NCBI GenBank assembly: GCA_023145275.1
Contig: JAGLEB010000031.1
Span: 1-6,159, forward strand
Reading direction: 5' to 3'
Length of the DNA stretch: 6,159 nt
Source: Flavobacteriales bacterium
GTDB taxonomy: Bacteria > Bacteroidota > Bacteroidia > Flavobacteriales > JADGDT01
Shown: positions 1-6,159 of the stretch, piece after piece
How positions within the stretch are numbered: the stretch's first letter is position 1
Layout of the letters: each line of letters opens with the position of its first letter
Notes under the pieces: generated by a model
What the model was told of the DNA's origin: nothing
Database searches by the model: none
What the model saw: the letters and a program-made list of their open reading frames with translations, nothing else
Program-made: the position numbers and the translations under genes

Positions 1-994
1 CCATTTTGTAAACAGGAGATTTTTGTGCATAGTCGAGCCAATTATCTGAAATACCATCTATTTTGGCTTGTTTAATTACCTCTGGATCGTTCGGATCCAA
101 GAATAATTCTAACTGTGCCTTGTATAAATCACTCTCATCTGTTGTAGATGCAGCATCTGCAATTTTATCTGCGTCATATAGGATTACTCCCAAATATCTA
201 ATTCTACCAACGCAACTTTCAGAGCATAGAGTAGGTTCTCCTGCCTCTAACCTTGGATAACAGAGCGTACATTTTTCCGATTTCTTAGTTTCCCAGTTGA
301 AATATATTTTTTTGTAAGGACATGCGCTAATACACTGTCTCCAACCTCTACAACGAGATTGATCAATTAGCACAACTCCATCTTCTTCTCTCTTGTAAAT
401 TGCTCCAGAAGGGCAAGCTGCAACACAGGTAGGATTTAAGCAATGTTCGCACAATCGGGGCAAATATATACTGAAGGAGTTTTCAAATTCGGCATATATT
501 TCTTTTTGTACATTCTCGAAATTCTTATCTGCAGATCTTTTCGCGAATTCTCCACCGAGAGAATCTTCCCAATTTGGACCATCTTCAATTTTTTCCATTC
601 TTTCACCTGTAATAATAGATCTTGGTCTTGCTGTAGGTGAGGTCTTTAATTTTTTATTCGAATGCAAGGGGTCATAGTCGAAGGTAAATGGCTCATAGTA
701 GTCATGAATGGTAGGTTGGTTTGGATTAGTAAAGATATTTGCGAGCATACTTAATTTACTCCCACCTTTAGGTTGAAGTTTATCTCCATTCATCTCCCAA
801 CCACCTTTATATTTTTCTTGATCTTCCCAATTGTTTGGATATCCAACACCAGGTTTAGTCTCAACATTATTAAACCAAGCATATTCAACACCTTGACGCG
901 ATGTCCAAACATTTTTGCAGGTAACAGAACATGTATGACAGCCAATACATTTATCAAGGTTAAGTACCATTGCTATTTGTGCTCTTATTTTCAT
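1..994 (-). CDS. narH: NarH, respiratory nitrate reductase beta (Fe-S) subunit, 3' part missing
   Basis: Electron-transfer subunit of the membrane-bound nitrate reductase NarGHI. It passes electrons from NarI heme to NarG through three [4Fe-4S] clusters and one [3Fe-4S] cluster on the cytoplasmic side of the membrane. I translated the strand by hand: 331 codons are open from the ATG at 994-992 to the window edge, with no stop. The first ferredoxin motif is C16/C19/C22/C26 (CIGCHTCSVTC). Later cysteines are C182/C185/C190/C194, C215/C221/C225 and C242/C245/C257/C261. W218 (RCRGWRQC) stands where a fourth cysteine would be, the NarH hallmark that makes that cluster [3Fe-4S]. The start aligns with E. 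coli NarH residue 1 (MKIR). E. coli NarH is about 510 residues, so roughly 170-180 C-terminal residues lie beyond base 1. It follows narG by 161 bp. Family assignment is very secure; the 3' end is simply not in the window. Confidence 0.97.
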   Translation of the reverse strand, partial: MKIRAQIAMVLNLDKCIGCHTCSVTCKNVWTSRQGVEYAWFNNVETKPGVGYPNNWEDQEKYKGGWEMNGDKLQPKGGSKLSMLANIFTNPNQPTIHDYYEPFTFDYDPLHSNKKLKTSPTARPRSIITGERMEKIEDGPNWEDSLGGEFAKRSADKNFENVQKEIYAEFENSFSIYLPRLCEHCLNPTCVAACPSGAIYKREEDGVVLIDQSRCRGWRQCISACPYKKIYFNWETKKSEKCTLCYPRLEAGEPTLCSESCVGRIRYLGVILYDADKIADAASTTDESDLYKAQLELFLDPNDPEVIKQAKIDGISDNWLDYAQKSPVYKM

Positions 995-1011
995 GTTTCT
1001 TAGTTTTTCTA

Positions 1012-1148
1012 TAGACCTCCGAGTGTTGAAAACCTCGGTGTGTCGTGTTATTTTGCAATATTTAACTTCTAACAACCAGCTTTGAGCTTTTAGCTTCCAG
1101 CTATTTTAATAAACCTAATACTCTGAGGAGCTTCGCACACTCGGAGCT
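1012..1148 (-). repeat. Intergenic inverted-repeat element, copy B (narG-narH spacer)
   Basis: This element has near-palindromic ends: ACCTCCGAGTGT at 1015-1026 and ACACTCGGAGCT at 1137-1148, 11 of 12 positions complementary. A second copy lies between narK and narG. The two copies share both ends in the same orientation: 25 of the first 27 bases on the left (1012-1038 against 4867-4893) and 19 of 22 on the right (1125-1146 against 4933-4954). Their middles are unrelated. The outer end can also fold locally as CCGAG/CTCGG (1019-1023 with 1034-1038). The element starts 7 nt after the narG stop and ends 20 nt before the narH start, so it fills the spacer. It has no coding capacity and no T-run expected of an intrinsic terminator. 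It resembles REP-like or MITE-like intergenic repeats; its function is unknown. Confidence 0.8.
1061..1102 (-). repeat. Heptanucleotide tandem array, AGCTNNN
   Basis: On the minus strand four 7-bp units run head to tail: AGCTGGA (1102-1096), AGCTAAA (1095-1089), AGCTCAA (1088-1082) and AGCTGGT (1081-1075). Two degenerate units continue in the same register: TGTTAGA (1074-1068) and AGTTAAA (1067-1061). AGCT therefore recurs at 1078, 1085, 1092 and 1099 with exact 7-bp spacing. The array sits in the non-conserved middle of intergenic element copy B and is absent from copy A, which accounts for much of the length difference between them. It resembles short tandemly repeated heptamers known from some bacterial intergenic regions. 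No function can be assigned. Confidence 0.7.
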
Positions 1149-1155
1149 TAAAAAG

Positions 1156-4100
1156 TTAATCATCCATCCAATCCACTTTGTCGAGTTTTCGGATTACTAC
1201 AATTTCATCGCGGTTTGTGCCTAGTGTACCATAATAATTAAATCCCCATGATAGTTGAGCATAACCACCTATCATATGAGTGGGGTTTAATTCTACCTTA
1301 TTCAATGAATTGTGGATACCTCCACGGTTTCCTGTCGTTTTACTCCCGGGCATGTTTACGTGCTTTTCGGCAGAGTGATACATAATCAGAAGATTTTCAG
1401 GAACCCTTTGAGAAAGAATAACCCTAGCTATTGACGCCCCATTTTTATTGTAAATTTCAACCCAATCGTTGTCTATTACGCCAATCTTTGCTGCATCATC
1501 TTCGCTAAGCCATACTACAGGGCCCCCACGACCAAGAGTAAGCATAGTGAGATTATCTGACCAAGTAGTATGAATAGTCCATTTGTTATGCGGAGTAATC
1601 ATATTAATCGCCAATTGTTTATTCCCATCGTCTTTTTCTTTCATCAAATTACCGATAGTTTTAGTGTCAATTGGCGGCTTGTAATGCGTTAGGCCAGCAC
1701 CAAAAGCACGCATCCATGGATGATCTTGATACGAAGTTAATCTACCAGTTAGCGTTCGCCACGGAATAAGTTCGTGCACATTAGTGTAGTTTGCAGTGTA
1801 ACTAACCTCTTCCGAATCTACTCCCGACCATGTAGGTGATGTAATTATTTTTCGGGGCTGAGCACGCAAATCTCTATATCTTATTTTCTCATCTTCGCGA
1901 GTAAGAGCAAGATGTTTGTGATCTATTCCTGTATTTTTTGAAAGTGTTTTCCACGCTTTTACTGCTACCTCACCATTAGTTTCGGGAGCTAAAGACAAAA
2001 TTGTTTCTATAGCCTCAATATCTGTTTCAATTTTTGGTCTACCATCCCTTATACTTTCTTCCTTATGTGTCTTATTTAATTTTTTGAGAAATTCAACTTC
2101 GTGTTTTGCATCCCAATTCATCCCTTTTGAGCCGTTACCAAGTTTCTCTAGTAGTGGGCCTAATGAAGTGAATTTGTTATAAGTATTAGGGTAGTCTCTT
2201 TCGACTACAGCAATATTTGGCATTGTTTTACCCGGAATAGCCTCAATATCTCCATTTTTCCATTCCTTACCAACAGTAGCCGAGAGTTCGCCTGGAGTAT
2301 CATGCAATAAAGGCACTGTAACTACGTCTTTCTCTATTCCTAAATGACCAACGGATAATTCTGAAAATTTCTTTGCTAACAATTTAAATATATCCCAATC
2401 TGATTTTGATTCCCAAACTGGACTAACTGCCTTTGAAAATGGGTGAATAAATGGATGCATATCGGAGGTACTAATATCATTTTTTTCGTACCACGATGCA
2501 GCTGGCAATAAAATATCAGAATGAATTCCAGTATTTGACATGCGAAAATCGAGGTTGACTAATAAATCTAGTTTCCCTGTTGGAGCATTTTCATGCCATT
2601 TTACTTCTTTAGGTTTCTGAGCTCCCTCTTCGCCAAGTTCTGTGTTTAATATTCCGTGTTGTGTACCCAATAAATGTTTATTGAAATACTCCAAACCTTT
2701 AGCACTTGATCCTAAAAGGTTAGAGCGCCAAACGAATAGGTTACGAGGGAAGTTTTGTGGATTGTCAGGGTCTTCAGAAGCAAAATTTATTTCTTCCTTC
2801 TTTAGAGCTTGCACAACATATTCTTTCTCGCTTATCCCTGCATTTTTAGCCTTTTCGCTAATCTTTATTGGATTAGTATCTAGCTGAGGAAGAGATGGAA
2901 GCCATCCCATACGCTCGGCTTTTACATTAAAATCTACAAGAGAATAGTCGTTCCATTTTTTTGGGTCGGCTAGTGGCGAAAGAAGATCTTTTGTTTCTAA
3001 TTTTTCGTACCTCCATTGATTAGTATGTAGGTAGTAAAAGCTTGTTGAGTTCATGTGTCGTGGAGGTCTACTCCAATCAAGTCCAAAAGCTAATGGTGCC
3101 CAACCAGTTTGTGGACGCAACTTTTCTTGGCCAACATAATGAGCCCAACCTCCTCCGGATTTCCCTAAGCACCCCGTAAACATCAGCATATTTAGAATAG
3201 GGCGATAAATAGTATCAGTGTGATACCAGTGATTAATTCCTGCACCCACAATAATCATTGATCTACCTTCGGTTTTATCTGCATTTTCGGCAAACTGACG
3301 AGCTATGGTTATTATCTCTTCGGCAGGAACTCCTGATATTTCCTCAGCCCATTTTGGAGTGTAGGGAGAATTAGTTTCGTAGCTTGTATCTTTTTTAACT
3401 CCGTAGTTAGCAAGATTTAACTCAAATATTGTTGTAACGTAAGTTTCGCCTTCCTTTGTTTTAATTTTTCTAACAGGTACACTATGTGTAATGATGTCTT
3501 TATGATCTGAATGTTTGAAAAATTCGTTTGCAAACCTGTCTCCACCATAATAAGGGAATGCTACTTCTAGCATTTCATCTTTAGAGTCTGATAATCCCAA
3601 TAAAGGATCAATCTCTTGTTTCGAGGAAACATTTTCTTGCTTTAGATTCCAGTTTCCATCTTCGCCCCAACGAGAACCAATAGTACCATTTGGAACAGCA
3701 AAACTATTGTCTTTTGCGTTAATTAGTACTGGCTTCCATTCAGGGTTGTTTTCTTGACTAAGGTCTCCTTTGAAATCAGAAGCTCGTAGGTTGTTTTCGG
3801 GAACCCAATGTCCATTTTCTTTAATAATCTTGACCAAAAATGGCAAGTCGGTGTATTGCTTAGTGTATTTTTGGAAATACTCTGGTTGGGAGTCGATAAA
3901 AAATTCCTTCAATATTACGTGTCCCATCGCTAATCCTAGAGCAGCGTCACTTCCTTGTTTTGGCTTCATCCATAAATCTGAGAAGCGAGAAGCATCATTA
4001 TAATCTGGACTTATTACCACAGTTTTTGTTCCTTTATAACGAACTTGTGTATAAAAAGGGGCATCGGGAGTTCTTGTCATAGGCACATTTGACCCCCATA

Positions 4101-4851
4101 ACATTAAGAAAGACGAATTATACCAATCAGCACTTTCTGGCACATCGGTTTGTTCTCCAAAAACTTGTGGTGAGCTAGGAGGTAGGTCAGCATACCAATC
4201 GTAGAAACTAAGTGCTCCACCACCAATTAAGCTTAAGTATCTTGTACCTGCAGCATACGAAACCATCGACATAGCAGGTATTGGCGACATCCCCATAATT
4301 CTATCTGGTCCAAACTTCTTAATAGTTAAGATATTTGCTGCTGCAATTATTTCTATAAGTTCATCCCAGTCGGCTCTAACAAAACCACCCATTCCTCGAG
4401 ACTCTTTATAGAGTTTTGTTTTTTCGGGATCAGAGATAATACTATCCCACGCATCTATAGAGTTGGAGTGTGAATTTTTAGCTTCTCGCCAAAGTGTTAT
4501 TAATTCTGAGCGAACCAAAGGATATTTTACCCTGTTAGCACTATACAAATACCATGAATAGCTTGCTCCTCTAGGACAACCACGTGGCTCGTGGTTAGGT
4601 AAGTCCGGACGAGTTTCAGGATAATTTGTCTGTTGAAGTTCCCATGTAACCAAACCGTTTTTTACAAATATTCTCCAACTACAAGAGCCAGTACAGTTTA
4701 CTCCATGAGTAGAGCGTACCTCTTTGTCATGTTGCCATCGCTGGCGGTATGTGTCTTCCCAAGACCTATCTTCGTTAGTTGTAACGCCATGCCCATTTGC
4801 AAAGCTTGTTACTTTGTCTGAAAAATATATTAGTTTATCTAAAAGCCCCAT
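1156..4851 (-). CDS. narG: NarG, respiratory nitrate reductase alpha (catalytic) subunit
   Basis: Catalytic subunit of NarGHI: reduces nitrate to nitrite at Mo-bisPGD, coupled to quinol oxidation. It has 1231 residues; E. coli NarG has about 1247 and differs mainly by a longer C-terminal tail. The FS0 iron-sulfur ligands H49, C53, C57 and C92 (HGVNCTGSC, later GCPRG) and the molybdenum ligand D222 (DWYADLPP) fall at the E. coli numbers. R94 after C92 is also kept. The molybdopterin oxidoreductase core fills the middle. The C-terminal dinucleotide-binding domain covers roughly 1085-1205 and includes GRGGPVVWLSEDDA from 1107. The first 40 residues match the NarG tail that contacts NarI, and no twin-arginine signal is present, so a cytoplasmic-facing enzyme is inferred. 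The ATG at 4851 is chosen because it matches the family N-terminus. One possible oddity is P265 (TPDAPF) where E. coli has histidine. It lies 111 bp after narK and 161 bp before narH, each gap filled by a repeat element. Confidence 0.98.
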   Translation of the reverse strand: MGLLDKLIYFSDKVTSFANGHGVTTNEDRSWEDTYRQRWQHDKEVRSTHGVNCTGSCSWRIFVKNGLVTWELQQTNYPETRPDLPNHEPRGCPRGASYSWYLYSANRVKYPLVRSELITLWREAKNSHSNSIDAWDSIISDPEKTKLYKESRGMGGFVRADWDELIEIIAAANILTIKKFGPDRIMGMSPIPAMSMVSYAAGTRYLSLIGGGALSFYDWYADLPPSSPQVFGEQTDVPESADWYNSSFLMLWGSNVPMTRTPDAPFYTQVRYKGTKTVVISPDYNDASRFSDLWMKPKQGSDAALGLAMGHVILKEFFIDSQPEYFQKYTKQYTDLPFLVKIIKENGHWVPENNLRASDFKGDLSQENNPEWKPVLINAKDNSFAVPNGTIGSRWGEDGNWNLKQENVSSKQEIDPLLGLSDSKDEMLEVAFPYYGGDRFANEFFKHSDHKDIITHSVPVRKIKTKEGETYVTTIFELNLANYGVKKDTSYETNSPYTPKWAEEISGVPAEEIITIARQFAENADKTEGRSMIIVGAGINHWYHTDTIYRPILNMLMFTGCLGKSGGGWAHYVGQEKLRPQTGWAPLAFGLDWSRPPRHMNSTSFYYLHTNQWRYEKLETKDLLSPLADPKKWNDYSLVDFNVKAERMGWLPSLPQLDTNPIKISEKAKNAGISEKEYVVQALKKEEINFASEDPDNPQNFPRNLFVWRSNLLGSSAKGLEYFNKHLLGTQHGILNTELGEEGAQKPKEVKWHENAPTGKLDLLVNLDFRMSNTGIHSDILLPAASWYEKNDISTSDMHPFIHPFSKAVSPVWESKSDWDIFKLLAKKFSELSVGHLGIEKDVVTVPLLHDTPGELSATVGKEWKNGDIEAIPGKTMPNIAVVERDYPNTYNKFTSLGPLLEKLGNGSKGMNWDAKHEVEFLKKLNKTHKEESIRDGRPKIETDIEAIETILSLAPETNGEVAVKAWKTLSKNTGIDHKHLALTREDEKIRYRDLRAQPRKIITSPTWSGVDSEEVSYTANYTNVHELIPWRTLTGRLTSYQDHPWMRAFGAGLTHYKPPIDTKTIGNLMKEKDDGNKQLAINMITPHNKWTIHTTWSDNLTMLTLGRGGPVVWLSEDDAAKIGVIDNDWVEIYNKNGASIARVILSQRVPENLLIMYHSAEKHVNMPGSKTTGNRGGIHNSLNKVELNPTHMIGGYAQLSWGFNYYGTLGTNRDEIVVIRKLDKVDWMDD

Positions 4852-4866
4852 ATGTCTTGAGTTTAT

Positions 4867-4956
4867 TAGACCTCCGAGCGTTGAAAACCACGGGTGTCAG
4901 TTTTATTATCTATTACTTTTATTCAACTCTCCGATGAGCTATGCACACTCGGAGGT
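4867..4956 (-). repeat. Intergenic inverted-repeat element, copy A (narK-narG spacer)
   Basis: Second copy of the element found upstream of narH. Its arms are ACCTCCGAGCGT (4870-4881) and ACACTCGGAGGT (4945-4956), 11 of 12 complementary. In RNA transcribed from the minus strand, the single mismatch becomes a U-G wobble, so all 12 positions could pair. The right end can instead fold locally (minus strand CTCCGA ... TCGGAG, 4954-4949 with 4936-4931). The element begins 6 nt after the narK stop and ends 18 nt before the narG start, almost the same placement as copy B. Its spacer is AT-rich and lacks the heptamer array. No T-tract follows the stems, so a standard terminator is not supported. A REP-like or MITE-like repeat, or an RNA-processing or stability element within the transcript, are both possible. 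Confidence 0.8.
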
Positions 4957-4962
4957 TTATTG

Positions 4963-6159
4963 TTAACATTCTATTCCAGAATTTTTTCTTTCGTAGAACC
5001 ACCAATTCAGTACTAAGCAAAGTACATAAAAAGCTGCAAATCCGTAAAGAGCATATTCTACGTGTCCTGAGTGTAATTGTTCTCCTATGATTTTAGGTAC
5101 AATGAATGCCCCGTATGCTGCAATTGCAGCAATCCATCCTAGAACAGGAGATGCTTTATCAGGAGAGAAAATGTAAGGTACACTTCTAAATACTGATCCG
5201 TTTCCTATGCCTGTAGTGATGAATAATAACATAAATAAGCCGAAGAATGGCCACCAATATATTTCAGGATGATCAACAGTTTTTGCTTCTAATACGAAAT
5301 ATGCAACTCCCAAAACCGCAAATATTGAAACTACAGTTGACCATTGAGTAACTTTTGATCCACTGTTTATTTTATCTGAAAGCCAACCGCCAATAGGTCT
5401 AATTCCTGCACCTACCAAAGGCCCTAAGAATGCCCAATGTAATGGATTTGGCGCGTTGGGATTTATGCTGCCATCTTGAAGAGTTCCGAAAACATCTTGA
5501 ATTAATTTCGGAAAAGCAAAGGCAAACCCTATAAATGAACCGAAGGTCATTGTGTATAGGATACTCATTATCCAATTGTGTTTCTCTTTAAAAATAGCAA
5601 ACTGTGGTTTTAATAGTGGTTTTACATCTTTTGGAGATAAGTATTTTAATAATTGTACTGTTGTGATAATAGTAATTGGTAAAACTACCCACATATTTAT
5701 TTTATATATAAGAAGTAGTGCAAGGCCTAAGCCTGAAGCAATAAAGCCAAAAGATATTAGTAATAGAGCTATTCCCATTCCTTTTGATGGATTGGGCATA
5801 GTAGGAGTGGCTGAGTCGAGATTGTTCATTCCAAACCATATTGCTATTGATACAATAATAATTAATGGAACCCACATGAAACCAGAATTCTGAATATATA
5901 ACAATGAATCGTTCACATTTTGGGGATCGCCACCTAAAGATCCAAAAATGGCATATCCTATAGCAATAGGTAATAGTAATTGAACGCCACTTACTCCTAA
6001 ATTACCAAGGCCAGCATTCATACCTAAGGCGTAACCTTTCATTCTTTTAGGAAAGAAATAATTTATGTTCGACATCGAAGCAGCAAATGCCCCGCCTCCT
6101 ATACCTGATATAAGTGCATAAAGTGCAAATATCATATAGGGTGTTTCTGTATTTTGCAT
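4963..6159 (-). CDS. narK: NarK-type nitrate/nitrite transporter (MFS), 5' part missing
   Basis: Inner-membrane transporter of the major facilitator superfamily, NarK/NNP family: nitrate uptake with protons and/or nitrate/nitrite exchange. The visible 398 residues start inside the protein. The Met at 6159 lies at the window edge within sequence matching family TM4, so TM1-3 and the TM2 substrate arginine (E. coli R89) are outside. Seen here: the GIGGGAFAASMSNINYFFP signature (19-37), nitrate signature 1 in TM5 (GMNAGLGNLGVSG, 46-58), TM6 (94-110), TM7 with TFGSFIGFAFAFP (205-217), TM8 with R254 in GIRPIGG (the E. coli R305 equivalent), TM9 (275-292), TM10 (302-330), a nitrate signature 2-like segment in TM11 (341-355), and TM12 (370-389). 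Two extra hydrophobic segments (about 128-152 and 155-173) sit between TM6 and TM7. The gene ends 111 bp before narG on the same strand, the classic narK-narG arrangement. Whether it is a NarK1 or NarK2 type cannot be decided from this fragment. Confidence 0.95.
   Translation of the reverse strand: MQNTETPYMIFALYALISGIGGGAFAASMSNINYFFPKRMKGYALGMNAGLGNLGVSGVQLLLPIAIGYAIFGSLGGDPQNVNDSLLYIQNSGFMWVPLIIIVSIAIWFGMNNLDSATPTMPNPSKGMGIALLLISFGFIASGLGLALLLIYKINMWVVLPITIITTVQLLKYLSPKDVKPLLKPQFAIFKEKHNWIMSILYTMTFGSFIGFAFAFPKLIQDVFGTLQDGSINPNAPNPLHWAFLGPLVGAGIRPIGGWLSDKINSGSKVTQWSTVVSIFAVLGVAYFVLEAKTVDHPEIYWWPFFGLFMLLFITTGIGNGSVFRSVPYIFSPDKASPVLGWIAAIAAYGAFIVPKIIGEQLHSGHVEYALYGFAAFYVLCLVLNWWFYERKNSGIEC

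Noticed and set aside
63..1003. Several short plus-strand open frames (65-76 codons) at 63-260, 443-640 and 773-1003
   Set aside because: They lie antisense to narH, whose conserved cysteine motifs read through the whole stretch on the minus strand; none has a recognisable domain.
1012..1148. CRISPR array
   Set aside because: The element occurs once per spacer with inverted ends; there is no series of direct repeats with unique spacers.
995..1155. FNR-like box or a Bacteroidota-type promoter in the spacers
   Set aside because: I found no convincing TTGAT-N4-ATCAA palindrome and no TTTG/TAnnTTTG pair at proper spacing in either spacer; the promoter is probably upstream of narK, outside the window.
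4862..4961. Target-site duplication TTTATT flanking copy A (4862-4867 and 4956-4961)
   Set aside because: It is a 6-bp AT-rich match that overlaps the repeat arm on one side, and copy B has no comparable flanking duplication.
4867..4962. Intrinsic terminator between narK and narG
   Set aside because: Stem-forming arms exist, but no T-run follows any of them on the transcribed strand.
2642..5893. Plus-strand open frames within narG and narK (2642-2887, 3770-4003, 4633-4821, 4724-4966, 5552-5893)
   Set aside because: All are shadows of well-conserved minus-strand genes and show no family motifs.
6157..6159. Met codon at the right edge as the true narK start
   Set aside because: The sequence after it aligns with family TM4; TM1-3 would be missing, so the real start must lie outside the window.

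Overview
The window holds three consecutive genes of a respiratory nitrate reductase locus, all on the minus strand. In transcription order (right to left) they are narK (nitrate/nitrite transporter, 5' end outside the window), narG (complete catalytic subunit) and narH (iron-sulfur subunit, 3' end outside the window). narJ and narI would be expected just beyond the left edge, but they are not visible. No gene on the plus strand is supported; plus-strand open frames lie inside the minus-strand genes.

The DNA is AT-rich, and the proteins align almost without gaps to my memory of enterobacterial NarG and NarH. All metal-binding residues that fall inside the window are present. NarG has no twin-arginine leader, so the active site should face the cytoplasm. 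The host is probably an AT-rich bacterium, and Bacteroidota is my best guess. That guess rests on composition, on the lack of normally spaced Shine-Dalgarno motifs and on the style of the intergenic repeats; no marker gene confirms it.

Region by region: 1-994 narH (N-terminal 331 residues); 995-1155 spacer filled by a repeat element (copy B) that contains a 7-bp tandem array; 1156-4851 narG; 4852-4962 spacer filled by a second copy of the element (copy A); 4963-6159 narK (C-terminal 398 residues).

The genes form one functional unit. NarK brings nitrate in and/or exports nitrite. NarG reduces nitrate to nitrite at a Mo-bisPGD centre. NarH carries electrons from the membrane subunit NarI (not seen) to NarG through four Fe-S clusters.

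The core machinery is conventional. The less ordinary points are two related inverted-repeat elements that occupy both intergenic gaps almost exactly, and a NarK with about 60-70 extra residues, including two added hydrophobic segments, between the two halves of the transporter. I found no sign of a wholly new system.
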